A stretch of 64,000 bases of DNA. Source: Candidatus Paceibacterota bacterium. Lineage in GTDB: Bacteria > Verrucomicrobiota > Verrucomicrobiia > Limisphaerales > UBA8199. The translations under genes and the position numbers were made by a program. Positions 17,253 through 26,393 of the stretch are shown in pieces; position 1 is the first letter of the stretch, and each line of letters begins with the position of its first letter. The notes beneath the pieces are model-generated. The model worked only from the letters and a program-made list of their open reading frames with translations. It ran no database searches and was not told where the DNA came from. The stretch is from assembly GCA_035452965.1 (NCBI GenBank), contig DAOTCE010000026.1:1-64000 (forward strand), in the 5' to 3' direction.

Positions 17253-20200
17253 CTATGAACACCCGAGACTCTCGCCACAGTTGAGGCACTTGTAGCAGGC
17301 ACCATTCCGCACAGTAACGTGGCCACAGTTCGGACAAGCGGGCGCATCCTGTTGAAAGTGCGCCACGGAATCACTAATGGTCTTAACGCTGCGCTCGGGA
17401 GGCGTGGGTTTGGCGGTTGAATGTCCCTTCCCATTGCCACCGTGGGCGGGGTTCTTATCCACAATTTCAGTATCCTCCGCAATAGCCAAGTCCGGCACGG
17501 GCCGATTCACCTTCTTCTTGACTTCCTCCTGCAACCCCGGGATCGCCAGTTCCGGTTGGTTGCGATTTGGTGAATTGGCTTCCCGAAAACCGGGCACGAA
17601 TTGCACCGCCATCCACCGGAACACGTAATCCGTGATTGAAGCAGCGTTCCGGATATCAGGATTCTTCGTGAAGCCCGAAGGCTCGAAGCGCACATGGGCG
17701 AACTTCCGAACCAAGGCCTCCAAAGGCACACCATATTGCAGTGCCAGGCTCGTCAAGGTGCCGATGCCATCCATCAACCCGCCAATGGTCGAACCTTCTT
17801 TGGCCATTGTGATAAACAACTCTCCCGGCTGACCGGATTCAAACAGACCGACGGTCAGGTACCCTTCGTGGCCGGCAATGTCGAACTTGTGGGTGATGGC
17901 AGTGCGCGTGTCCGAAAGGCGGCGGCGCAACGGCTTGCCCGCCTGTGCGGCGAGGTCGGTGACTTCAGCTTCCAGATCCTTGACCCGCGCCTCGAGCACG
18001 GAAACGTCCGCAGTAGGTGCCTTGTCCCCACCTTCGCTCGTGCGTTTTGTATTCAACGGTTGCGAACGCTTTGAGCCGTCTCGATAGATAGCCACGCACT
18101 TGAGGCCCATCTTCCACGCCTGCACGTAGGCATCGCGAATGTCCTCGACCGTGCTTTCATTCGGCATATTGACCGTCTTGGAAATCGCTCCGCTGATGAA
18201 GGGCTGCACGGCTGCCATCATTCTAAGGTGGCCCAGGTAATGAATGCTTCGCTGGCCACGGTACGGCTTGAATGCGCAATCAAACACCGGCAGATGCTCA
18301 GGCTTTAACCCGCTCTTGGTGGTCTTGCCACCCTCTACAACGTCTTCAATTGTGTCGTACTTCTTGATATGCGCGATGATGCGCTCCGATTCCGGAGCGC
18401 CGTAGCCCAGGCGGCGCAACGCTTCGGGCACCGTGCGGTTGACAATGTTCAACATTCCGCCACCGGCCAGCAGCTTGTACTTGACCAGCGCGATGTCAGG
18501 TTCGATTCCCGTCGTGTCACAATCCATCAGGAAGGCAATGGTGCCGGTCGGCGCCAGCACGGTCACTTGCGCATTCCGATAACCGGAGGCGCGGCCTCGG
18601 ACAAGCGTCTGCTCCCACGTCTTGCGCGCTTCGTTCTTCAGGTAGTCAAATTCCTGGCTCGGCTGTATCTGCTCCACCGCCTCGAGGTGCTGCTGGATCA
18701 CGCTTAGCATGGATTCCACGTTGTCCTCGGCCTGCGGCGACGTGACATGGGCACACCGAGCATCTCGATAACCCTTGAATGGACCCATGACGCTGGCAAT
18801 TTGGGCCGATTGCTCATACGCATGGCCTGTCATCAGCGCAGCAATCGCCCCAGCCAGCGCACGGCCCTCGTCCGAGTCGTAAGACAGGCCGTAGCTCATA
18901 ATGAGCGAGCCAAGGTTGGCGTAGCCGAGGCCAAGTGTGCGAAAGATGTGAGAGTTCTCGGCGATTTCCCGCGTCGGATAGCTCGCGTTGTCCACGAGGA
19001 TCTCCTGCGCGGTAATGAAGATCCCCACCGCCGCCTTGAATGCTTCCACATCGAACACTCCATCCTCACGCTTGAACTTCATCAGGTTCAGCGAAGCGAG
19101 GTTGCAGGCCGTGTTGTTGAGGAAGACATACTCCGAGCAGGGGTTGGTCGAGTGAATCGGCTCGGTGCCTTTGCAGGTATGCCATTTCTGGATCGCCCCA
19201 TCGTACTGCAGACCAGGGTCCCCGCACACCCAAGCACCCTCAGCGATCTTGTGGAGCAGAGCGCTGGCATCCTTTTTCTCCAGCGGCTTGCCGGTCGTAA
19301 CCGCGCGCGTCCACCACTCCCTGCCCTCTTGGGCGGCTGTCATAAACGCATCACTGACTCGAACGGAAAGGTTCTCATTCTGGTACATGACGCTGCCGTA
19401 GGCATCGCCATTGTACGAGCCGTCATACCCCTGTTCGATAAGCGCCCAGGCCTTCTTCTCTTCCTTCATCTTGGCCTCAATGAACTCTTCGATGTCACCG
19501 TGCCAGTCACGCAAGGTGTTCATCTTGGCCGCCCGGCGCGTCTTGCCGCCGGACTTCACCACGTTCGCCACCTGGTCATAAACCTTCAGGAAAGAAAGCG
19601 GGCCGCTGGGGCGGCCACCGCCGCTGAGCTTCTCCTTGCTCGAGCGAATGGGGGAAAGATCCGTGCCAGTGCCGGAGCCGAATTTGAAGAGCATCGCCTC
19701 GCTGTAGGCCAGATGCATAATAGACTCCATGTTGTCCTGAACTGACTGAATGAAACAGGCGCTGCATTGCGGGTACTCGTACTGCGTCTTGGCCCGCTCC
19801 GCGCGGCCAGTTCGGGGATTGCAGTACCAATTGCCACGGCTCGAGGCGTTGCCGATCTGGTAGTGGTGGTAGAGCCCGACATTGAACCAAACCGGCGAAT
19901 TAAACGCCCCGTACTGGTTTAAGCACAGCCAGGTCAGCTCATCGTAAAAGACCTCGCCGCCAGACTTAGTGAAGTAGCCGTCCTTGACCCCCCAATCCGC
20001 TGTGGTGCGGCAGATGCGATGAATAAGCTGGCGCACGGAGGTTTCTCGCTCCGCTGTGCCTTGCTCACCGTAAAAATACTTGGCGACAACCACCTTGGTG
20101 GCCAGAGGCGACCAGGCCTTAGGCACCTCAACGTTCTCCTGCTTGAAAATGACCTTCCCGGCATCGTCGGTTATTTCAGCGGTCCGGCGCTCCCACTCGA

Positions 20201-20369
20201 CCTGGTCGAATGGACTCACTCCTGGCTGGCTGAAAGTCCGCTGAATAGGGAGCGATTTTCTCCCCCCTGGAGCAGCGCTCTTGGGTGAGCGCGCTGTGGT
20301 GATAGTCCCAGGCCGGCGTCGGCTGTGGGAGGGCGCATCGGTCAAAGCATGTTCGCTAGCGACAATCAT
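17253..20369 (-). CDS. nrdJ: Adenosylcobalamin-dependent (class II) ribonucleotide reductase
   Basis: Reduces ribonucleotides to deoxyribonucleotides with adenosylcobalamin, independent of oxygen. Clear NrdJ features: LNQYGAFNSPVWFNVGL, CSACFIQSVQDNMESI, FGSGTGTDLSPIRS, the active-site STNPCSEYVFLNNTACNLAS, and ATGTIAFLMDCDTTGIEPD (given as PTGTIAFLMDCDT in the chain). A TSCPD-like domain (EGYLTVGLFESGQPGELFI) follows, and the protein ends in a cysteine-rich tail with CPNC and CYKC pairs that would relay electrons from thioredoxin. The first 40 or so residues are low-complexity and basic. It needs cobalamin, so the cell must make or import B12; no such genes are in the window. No other ribonucleotide reductase class was seen here. 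Confidence 0.95.
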   Translation of the reverse strand: MIVASEHALTDAPSHSRRRPGTITTARSPKSAAPGGRKSLPIQRTFSQPGVSPFDQVEWERRTAEITDDAGKVIFKQENVEVPKAWSPLATKVVVAKYFYGEQGTAERETSVRQLIHRICRTTADWGVKDGYFTKSGGEVFYDELTWLCLNQYGAFNSPVWFNVGLYHHYQIGNASSRGNWYCNPRTGRAERAKTQYEYPQCSACFIQSVQDNMESIMHLAYSEAMLFKFGSGTGTDLSPIRSSKEKLSGGGRPSGPLSFLKVYDQVANVVKSGGKTRRAAKMNTLRDWHGDIEEFIEAKMKEEKKAWALIEQGYDGSYNGDAYGSVMYQNENLSVRVSDAFMTAAQEGREWWTRAVTTGKPLEKKDASALLHKIAEGAWVCGDPGLQYDGAIQKWHTCKGTEPIHSTNPCSEYVFLNNTACNLASLNLMKFKREDGVFDVEAFKAAVGIFITAQEILVDNASYPTREIAENSHIFRTLGLGYANLGSLIMSYGLSYDSDEGRALAGAIAALMTGHAYEQSAQIASVMGPFKGYRDARCAHVTSPQAEDNVESMLSVIQQHLEAVEQIQPSQEFDYLKNEARKTWEQTLVRGRASGYRNAQVTVLAPTGTIAFLMDCDTTGIEPDIALVKYKLLAGGGMLNIVNRTVPEALRRLGYGAPESERIIAHIKKYDTIEDVVEGGKTTKSGLKPEHLPVFDCAFKPYRGQRSIHYLGHLRMMAAVQPFISGAISKTVNMPNESTVEDIRDAYVQAWKMGLKCVAIYRDGSKRSQPLNTKRTSEGGDKAPTADVSVLEARVKDLEAEVTDLAAQAGKPLRRRLSDTRTAITHKFDIAGHEGYLTVGLFESGQPGELFITMAKEGSTIGGLMDGIGTLTSLALQYGVPLEALVRKFAHVRFEPSGFTKNPDIRNAASITDYVFRWMAVQFVPGFREANSPNRNQPELAIPGLQEEVKKKVNRPVPDLAIAEDTEIVDKNPAHGGNGKGHSTAKPTPPERSVKTISDSVAHFQQDAPACPNCGHVTVRNGACYKCLNCGESLGCS

Positions 20370-20583
20370 TTTACTCTGTAAGCTGATGGTCTGCCGTAGG
20401 TACCTGCTGACCGACTTTCAACGAAATACCCGGCAGTTTTTGTTCAAATTTGGCTATTTCCTGAGCATTTCGGCCCCTCGGCGGGACCTGGGTCATCCCC
20501 AATTAGTTGGGTAACGCGGGTAACTCTACTACCACCGGTTGCGTTAACAAGAAAATTCTTCAAAATTCTTTCTGCAGTCATGC
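20370..20583. other. Leader region of nrdJ
   Basis: About 214 bases before the nrdJ start codon. On the minus strand there is an A/T-rich direct repeat (AGAATTTTGA then AGAATTTTCT, near 20546-20572). Further in are several short G/C-rich stems, including GTTACCCGCGTTACCC. I could not fit it to a cobalamin riboswitch or an NrdR box. It is the likely promoter and leader of nrdJ. Confidence 0.4.
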
Positions 20584-20802
20584 TTACCGCAAAAATAACA
20601 CCGACTTTGCAGCCCTGCAAAGCCCTTGCCCAGCTCGCCAAATCCTTGCGCTCAGCTCCGGTCTGGGCCTGTGCTGCGGCGTCAGGCAGATCGACAAAGG
20701 CTGTTCTTGCCCCGCGGCAGTTTTCCTAAATCCCTCCCCAAGCCCCGTTCCCAACTGCTGCTGGAGCTGGCTAACTCGATCGGCCAAGCCCCTAATGCGA
20801 GG
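20584..20802 (-). CDS. Small hypothetical protein overlapping the der stop
   Basis: A 72-codon ORF whose ATG lies inside the last codons of der, in another frame, so it could be translated by reinitiation. The N-terminus (MPRIRGLADRVSQLQQQL) could form a short amphipathic helix; the remainder is basic with two cysteines and no recognisable motif. It may be a real coupled gene or chance. Confidence 0.3.
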   Translation of the reverse strand, partial: PRIRGLADRVSQLQQQLGTGLGEGFRKTAAGQEQPLSICLTPQHRPRPELSARIWRAGQGLCRAAKSVLFLR

Positions 20803-22297
20803 CATGCTCGCTCCGGCGCTTGAACTTCCGAACCGGTTCAACGGGCTTCGGGCGCGGTTTCGCGACCAGCACTATGGGGCATCCCTCATAACCAAACGAA
20901 GAGCGCATCCGATCGGCAAGGTACTTCCTATACTGGTCGGAAAAGAGTTCATCGCGGTTTACGAATAGCAGAAACGTCGGCGGCGCCTGTTTGACCTGCG
21001 TTGCGTAGAAGAACTTAAGGCGGTGGCCTTGAGCACTGATGGGTTGGCGGTGTTCAACGGCATCGCGCAGGGTTCGATTCAGGATTGCCGTCGAGATGGT
21101 CTGTTGCAGTTGGGCGGCAACGTAGCGGACCGCTTCGAGCAGGCGATCGAGGTTGAAACCCGATAGGGCCGAGGTGAATATCACCGGCGCATAGTCGAGG
21201 AAGAACAAACGTTCCTGCACCCATTCGCCGAACTCGGCAAGGGTGGTCATGATGTGGGCTGCATTCCGGTACTTTCTTTGTCGTCGGCGCTCGATTTCCT
21301 CCTGGCGCGCCTGGCGAACGGCGTCGTCCATCAGGTCCCACTTGTTCATCACCACAATGCATGCCTTGCGTTCCTCCACAATCCGGTCGGCGATCTTCTT
21401 GTCCTGCTCCGTGATTCCGGATTCCGCGTCGAGCACGAATAGGGCGATGTCGCACCGGGCGATGGACTGTTCAGCCCGCTTAACACTGAAGAACTCTATC
21501 GAGTCGTCAACACGCCGGGTCTTGCGCAGGCCGGCCGTGTCAATCAGCACATAACTCTGCCGCACGCCCTCGGTTTCAACCTCGAATGGCACGTCCACGG
21601 CGTCTCGCGTCGTGCCCGGAATTGGACTCACAACGACTCGTGCGGATTTCGTTAACGCATTGATGATGGAAGACTTGCCCACATTGGGGCGGCCGACGAT
21701 CGCGAGCTTGAGAGGGGCGCGAGCTGTGTTAGGCAAGGCGTGATCCGCGTCGAGATCCTCAGGCCCGGCCGGGATTCCGACTCTGACCTCGGCTTTGATT
21801 TCCGCCATCGCCGCTTTCATCAGTGGTTCAATCCCTTCGCCATGTATCGCACTGACGGGAAAGAGCTGCTCAAAACCGAGTTCGGAGAATTCCACGACGC
21901 CAGCTTCCATCCGCTCGGAGTCCACCTTGTTGACGGCGACCAGGACCGGCTTGCCGCCGCCGCGCAACCGTGCGGCGGCTTCGCGGTCCAGCGGCACCAC
22001 GCCTTCCTGAACGTTGACCACCAGAATGATGACATCGGCCGCCTCGACAGCCAACTCAACCTGCTCCATCGCGGCTTTGACAATGACATCAAGCGCCTTT
22101 TCGCGACGCAGCAAACCAATGCCGCCGGTATCCACGAGGGTGAATGGCTGTCCGCCCCATTCCAGCTCCGCCGTGATGCGGTCACGGGTGACCCCAGGCT
22201 GATCATGCACAATGGCGATGCGCCGGCCCGCGATGCGGTTGAACAGAGCCGATTTGCCGACGTTGGGCCGGCCGACGATGGCGATCAGCCCCGGCAT
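20792..22297 (-). CDS. der: Ribosome-assembly GTPase Der (EngA)
   Basis: Essential GTPase for 50S subunit maturation, with two tandem G domains. The first has GRPNVGKS at residues 9-16, the switch segment PGVTRD, DTGG and NKVD; the second has GRPNVGKSS at 202-210, PGTTRDAV, DTAGLRK and NKWD. The C-terminal KH-like domain is present (LKFFYATQVKQAPPTFLLF and then IVLVAKPRPK). The length of 501 residues is normal. It is followed by a small overlapping ORF and, after about 420 bp, by nrdJ. Confidence 0.96.
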   Translation of the reverse strand: MPGLIAIVGRPNVGKSALFNRIAGRRIAIVHDQPGVTRDRITAELEWGGQPFTLVDTGGIGLLRREKALDVIVKAAMEQVELAVEAADVIILVVNVQEGVVPLDREAAARLRGGGKPVLVAVNKVDSERMEAGVVEFSELGFEQLFPVSAIHGEGIEPLMKAAMAEIKAEVRVGIPAGPEDLDADHALPNTARAPLKLAIVGRPNVGKSSIINALTKSARVVVSPIPGTTRDAVDVPFEVETEGVRQSYVLIDTAGLRKTRRVDDSIEFFSVKRAEQSIARCDIALFVLDAESGITEQDKKIADRIVEERKACIVVMNKWDLMDDAVRQARQEEIERRRQRKYRNAAHIMTTLAEFGEWVQERLFFLDYAPVIFTSALSGFNLDRLLEAVRYVAAQLQQTISTAILNRTLRDAVEHRQPISAQGHRLKFFYATQVKQAPPTFLLFVNRDELFSDQYRKYLADRMRSSFGYEGCPIVLVAKPRPKPVEPVRKFKRRSEHASH

Positions 22298-22449
22298 AAC
22301 TCAATTTCGGGCATCCGGAACCGTCTGATTTGGGTAAGAACCAGTCTCATGCGTGATAGACGGTAGGGGAAGATCCCCTGCAAAGCCATTACAAATGCTG
22401 CGCGACATCTCGCCGAGCTGCTGAGGGGCACTCCACGGTTGCCCGCACT

Positions 22450-23559
22450 CTACTTCGCCTCAGGCAAATACAAGTCGGCTATCCGGTGGGGTAATTCAGC
22501 GATGTTGGCTTCATCGCGGTTTGTAAGGATGATAACGGTGAACTCCCGCTCTGGGAAGCGCGCAAGCCGCGTGGTGAAGCCCACGCTGGTGCCGCTATGG
22601 TAGATTTCCCGCATTCCGCGGTACTGCGTGACATACCAACCGAAGCCGTAGGAAGTGTCTGGCCGGTCGGTGACAGGGCCCGGGGTAAAGGCGAGCTTGA
22701 GCGTTCTCTTGCTCACGAGCTTGTCGGTATAGAGGGCCTGGTCCCACCTGCAGAGGTCGGTAACCGACGAGTAGATGCCGCCATCCCCCAACACGGAGCT
22801 GGTCAGGTTTTGGTCGGTGCGCTTGAAGCGGCCCGCGTCGGACGAGTAGCCGTAAGCGCGGTTGGGGACCACCGAGAGACCGCGTTCGTAGGCCAGAGTG
22901 CTGGTCATGCGCAACGGGCGGAAGATGTTCTGCCGCAAGAAGTGAGCAAACGTGTTGCCCGAGCGCTGTTCCACTACCAGCGCCAGGAGCGCGTAGGCCG
23001 AATTACTGTAGCGGTATTTGGTTCCAGGCGAAAAGTAGGTCTTGTCCTGTTGCATCAACAGCCGCAACACGTCGCGGTCGAGCACCGGGATCTCCGTGCC
23101 CTTGGGGATGAGATCCTCGTAGTCGAGCAGGCCCGAAGTGTGATTCAGCAGGTGGCGCAAGGTGATCTCGCGTCCATAGGCCGGGAACTCAGGCATGATG
23201 TCGGTCAAATGCTCGTCGAGCGAGAGCTTCTTGCGCTCGGCCAGGATCAGCACCGACATGGCGGTAAATTGTTTGGTGACCGAGGCGAGACGGAAGTTCG
23301 TTTCGGGATCGCAAGGGGTCTTCTCCTCGATATTAGCCAGGCCGTAGCCCTTGGCCGCCAACACCTTCCCGCGATGGATAACCATTACGCTGGCACCGGG
23401 CGAACCGGGTTGGTTATAGTCCTGGAACAAAGCATCGAGCTTGGGCGTCAGCGTCTCAGCTCGGTCAAAGGCGGCATGGGCCGATAGCGTCATAGTAATT
23501 GAGAGCAATAGCCGGATGAACACCCCGGCAGTATTGCAGATCCTCCACTGAGTTGTCAC
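22450..23559 (-). CDS. Exported serine hydrolase, class C beta-lactamase/DD-peptidase fold
   Basis: Penicillin-binding-type serine hydrolase. The nucleophile motif SVTK (in FRLASVTKQFTAMSV), the YSN motif (KYRYSNSAYALL) and HSGTSVG in place of KTG give the expected triad. A signal sequence (FIRLLLSITMTLSAHA) is present. The GTG at 23559 is chosen because it follows a GGGGGAAG sequence and leaves a short signal peptide; the frame also extends to a TTG at 23589. Proteins like this are usually esterases or peptidases of unknown substrate and do not imply antibiotic resistance. It may be the last gene of a leftward group starting with the DUF1080 gene. Confidence 0.85.
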   Translation of the reverse strand: MTTQWRICNTAGVFIRLLLSITMTLSAHAAFDRAETLTPKLDALFQDYNQPGSPGASVMVIHRGKVLAAKGYGLANIEEKTPCDPETNFRLASVTKQFTAMSVLILAERKKLSLDEHLTDIMPEFPAYGREITLRHLLNHTSGLLDYEDLIPKGTEIPVLDRDVLRLLMQQDKTYFSPGTKYRYSNSAYALLALVVEQRSGNTFAHFLRQNIFRPLRMTSTLAYERGLSVVPNRAYGYSSDAGRFKRTDQNLTSSVLGDGGIYSSVTDLCRWDQALYTDKLVSKRTLKLAFTPGPVTDRPDTSYGFGWYVTQYRGMREIYHSGTSVGFTTRLARFPEREFTVIILTNRDEANIAELPHRIADLYLPEAK

Positions 23560-23652
23560 GGCTTGTGCTTCCCCCCGTTCACCCACCAATTACCATCGGC
23601 CAGGGAAGCTTCGAACCACAGCATTTCAGCTTCCCCCGCCCCGCCTCCCGCG

Positions 23653-23982
23653 TTACAGCAGCATCCTGGCGGCATCCGGGAGCCTGAATGTCCGGCCGGC
23701 GACGTATTTCCTCAGTGCCGCAGTGATCCACTCCCTGGAGGCGCTGACCCTCCGCAGCGCCAGTTGGACCCCATCCCCCTGATCGCTCAGTTCGTACTCC
23801 TCCACGCTGATAACAATGTGCGAGGTCTCCCCCTTCAGCTCCAGTTCTGCCCGCATCGCCCTTTTGCTGGTGTCTATCGCAAGCTCCGTTACCACACCAA
23901 AGTCGGCTATCTCCTGGTTGATATAGGCCTTGATGGCCGTCTGCAAGGCCGCTTCCTTCAGCGAGGTGAGTGGATTAATCAT
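23653..23982 (-). CDS. Small conserved-looking protein of unknown function
   Basis: A 109-residue cytoplasmic protein (MINPLTSLKEAALQTAIK...). It alternates predicted helices and strands: an N-terminal helix, then DFGVVTELAIDTSKRAMRAELELKGE, then IVISVEEYEL, and a C-terminal helix. No family is recognised. It lies about 50 bases after the PQQ-propeller gene and 90 before the serine hydrolase, so it is probably part of the same transcript. Confidence 0.65.
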   Translation of the reverse strand: MINPLTSLKEAALQTAIKAYINQEIADFGVVTELAIDTSKRAMRAELELKGETSHIVISVEEYELSDQGDGVQLALRRVSASREWITAALRKYVAGRTFRLPDAARMLL

Positions 23983-24033
23983 ATCGGTTCGATAGAGCAC
24001 TCTTTATGCGGCGCGAGCGGACAATAGGAACCG

Positions 24034-25371
24034 TCAGCGTTTTTGGGCCAGATCCACGCAGATAATCTCCTGGTCGTTGCGCGCATAAACACGCCGGTTG
24101 GCAAAGGCCGGATGCGACCATACCACTGGCCGGCCGCAATCCTTGTTCGCGGGTTCGATCAGGTGAGCGCGGCTGATCTCCTCGTAGCCGATCGGGCTGA
24201 GCTTCGCGATGATGAGATCGCCTGCCTCGTTGAACAGGAAGAAGCGGTCACCGTTCTTCACAATGAAGGCATTGGCCCAACGGACCGAACCACCGGAGGT
24301 CGTAGCCGCGAATGTCTCCCACATCCGCTCCCCCGTTTCCATGTTCAGGCATCGCAATTGCCCGTAGCTGCATACGCCGTAAATGTGCCCGGCTTCGAGG
24401 AACGGCGTGCACATGACAGCGTTGAGGTGCGTTGTCTCCTTCTCGCTCATTTTTAACGTGCGCCATGCGGTAACCGCGCCGGGTTTCGCCGAGTCAAGCC
24501 GCAGCATCAGCGAACCATTGTAGAACGTGGTGAAGAAGAGCCGGTCGCCCAGTTTGCGCGGCGTGGCGAGGGTAACGCCAAGGCGCGACTTGAAGGGCAC
24601 CGACCAATAGACCAGGCCGGTTTCCGGGTCGAGCGAACTGACCGCTTCCGGATGCCAAAGTATGACCTGCCGTCTGCCACCTGCCTCGCACAAAATCGGT
24701 GAGCTGTAGCCCGGCTCCTCGGCGCTCAATGCCCGCCAGATTTCCCGGCCGGTATGCTTCTCAAACGCGAGCACCGTCGTGCCCGCACCGCCCGCCAGGC
24801 AAATCAGCCGCTGGCCTTCCACCAGCGGATGGCCTGCGAATCCCCACATTGGCGCTTGGATGCCAAGCTCCCCCTTGAAGTCCCGCGACCAAAGGACTTC
24901 GCCGCTAACCGCGTCCAGGCAGATGAGCTTTCCTTCGGCTCCCAACGTATAGACTTTGCCCTCGCTGACTGTCGGTGTGACACGCGGCCCCGCGGGATAG
25001 CTAATAGTGTAAGGACATTCGTATTGATGTTCCCAAAGGACTTCCCCGTCCGTTTCCCGCAGGCAAAGCACCCGCTCGACACTGCGCGGGGCGCCGCGAT
25101 CGGACAAGTCGCCTGAACGGTTGGCGGCCGGAATTCGCTGCCGGTCGGCGACATAGACTCGCCCCAGGGCGACGCTCGGGCCAGCGTAGCCTCCGCCGAC
25201 TTTCGTGCGCCAGCGGACGGGGAGGCGGTTTGTGGGGAATTTCTCGACGATGCCGGCCTCGCGCCAGACAGCGTCGCGCCTGGGGCCAAGCCATTGCGGC
25301 CAGTCGTCAGCGAACAGGTGAGCCCCGAAGAGAGCCCAACCGCACAGCACGCCCAAACCAATGCTCCGCAT
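24034..25371 (-). CDS. PQQ-type beta-propeller protein, exported
   Basis: Secreted beta-propeller of the PQQ-like/BamB-like repeat group. A signal peptide (MRSIGLGVLCGWALFGAHLFA) precedes DDWPQWLGPRRDAVW, the standard opening of such proteins in Planctomycetes and Verrucomicrobiota. Propeller blades contain repeated GKVYTLGAEGKLICLDAVSG-like units with LDxxTG turns. No catalytic cofactor residues could be assigned, so a binding role is as likely as a dehydrogenase role. ATG 25371 is chosen for the signal peptide; the frame opens earlier at a TTG. It follows the DUF1080 gene by about 40 bases, a common pairing. Confidence 0.87.
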   Translation of the reverse strand: MRSIGLGVLCGWALFGAHLFADDWPQWLGPRRDAVWREAGIVEKFPTNRLPVRWRTKVGGGYAGPSVALGRVYVADRQRIPAANRSGDLSDRGAPRSVERVLCLRETDGEVLWEHQYECPYTISYPAGPRVTPTVSEGKVYTLGAEGKLICLDAVSGEVLWSRDFKGELGIQAPMWGFAGHPLVEGQRLICLAGGAGTTVLAFEKHTGREIWRALSAEEPGYSSPILCEAGGRRQVILWHPEAVSSLDPETGLVYWSVPFKSRLGVTLATPRKLGDRLFFTTFYNGSLMLRLDSAKPGAVTAWRTLKMSEKETTHLNAVMCTPFLEAGHIYGVCSYGQLRCLNMETGERMWETFAATTSGGSVRWANAFIVKNGDRFFLFNEAGDLIIAKLSPIGYEEISRAHLIEPANKDCGRPVVWSHPAFANRRVYARNDQEIICVDLAQKR

Positions 25372-25411
25372 CCGGTGCACGGCTGCAAACTCTGACTCCA
25401 AACTTCCGTCC

Positions 25412-26104
25412 TCAGTCCAGCGGCGTCAACTCAACCCGCCGGAACTGCACCAATCCCCCCTCCGACTGGATTCCCACCGGTCCCGACACCACCTGGAGTC
25501 CATTGACCTGATTGACCAGCTTGCCGTTCACCCAGACCTGGCAGGTCGTGCCTTGCGTCAGGATTTCCACCCGATTCCATTCGCCGGGAGGGTTCTCAGC
25601 ATCCAGCGTCTTGGCGACACCGGCGATGTCGCCCGCGACCGCGTGCTTCTTCACCTCGAAGAAACGGGGCTGGCCCGCCGCGATGGATTTGCCTTGCAGC
25701 CCAATCACATCGCCCGCGCTGCCGTGTTTCAATTGCACCTCGTAGGTGCAGGGCAGAGGCTTAAAGGGTTCAGTAAGGCGGGTGAAGATGCCGCTGTTGC
25801 TGGGTTCAGTGCCCGGCGGCCAACGATACTCGACCACCAATCGAAAATTGGTCACCGCAGGACCTCGATATAAGAAGCCCAGCGGTTTGCCCTGGCAGGT
25901 TAGCACACCGTCTTGCACGCTCCACACCCGGCTCATACTGACGTCGGGCTCAGCGAGCACATATTGCCAGCCGCCAAGGTCTTTCCCGTTGAACAGCTCG
26001 ATGCCGTGTTTAGGCTGCGCGGGAATTGAGCACGAAGCGACTCCAAGCAGGAGCAGCCCGCCACACAGCGCGTGAATCCAGAGGTCTCTCATCTTCTTTG
26101 TCAT
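25412..26104 (-). CDS. DUF1080 (3-keto-disaccharide hydrolase-like) lipoprotein
   Basis: Secreted lipoprotein of the DUF1080 group (concanavalin-like fold). The signal is MTKKMRDLWIHALCGGLLLL with lipobox GVASC. The domain then shows GIELFNGKDLGGWQY, VWSVQDGVLTC, GFLYRGPAVTNFRLVVEYRW, SNSGIFTRL and GEWNRVEILTQG, all typical of the family. Some members act on 3-keto-glycosides; Gfo/Idh/MocA-type dehydrogenases often supply such substrates, and one is encoded at 30.9 kb. ATG 26092 is an alternative start. It appears to head a four-gene leftward group. Confidence 0.87.
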   Translation of the reverse strand: MTKKMRDLWIHALCGGLLLLGVASCSIPAQPKHGIELFNGKDLGGWQYVLAEPDVSMSRVWSVQDGVLTCQGKPLGFLYRGPAVTNFRLVVEYRWPPGTEPSNSGIFTRLTEPFKPLPCTYEVQLKHGSAGDVIGLQGKSIAAGQPRFFEVKKHAVAGDIAGVAKTLDAENPPGEWNRVEILTQGTTCQVWVNGKLVNQVNGLQVVSGPVGIQSEGGLVQFRRVELTPLD

Positions 26105-26393
26105 AAGGTTGTGGCTGCCAGTATGCGCCATCCGCCTCCAAATCAAAGCTGATTCAGCCGTTAAGGGGCACATCCCGAGTGAATAGCCGCTCGTGCTGCC
26201 GTGGTTTGGGGAGGTAATCACCCGGAGGCCGATCGGGATAGGTCACCAATTGGTCAGTCGCTTCCAGCACGGGCCAGAATGCTCCTTCCGCCCAAGGGCT
26301 GGGGTGAGGAGAGAGCCCGCCCCCGCTTGCGTCATTCCTGCAGGTTCAGGAGTATGTTGCCGAGGATGCGGGGTGTCAATAGAGTGGCAGAGG

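Noticed and set aside
20370..20583. Possible cobalamin riboswitch before nrdJ
   Set aside because: A stretch resembling AGGTACCTACGGCAG was considered as a B12 box, but the rest of the aptamer (GCCACTG and the conserved cores) is missing.
22450..23559. Antibiotic-resistance beta-lactamase
   Set aside because: Although it has SVTK, YSN and HSG motifs, exported serine hydrolases of this layout are mostly esterases or peptidases; no resistance context is present.
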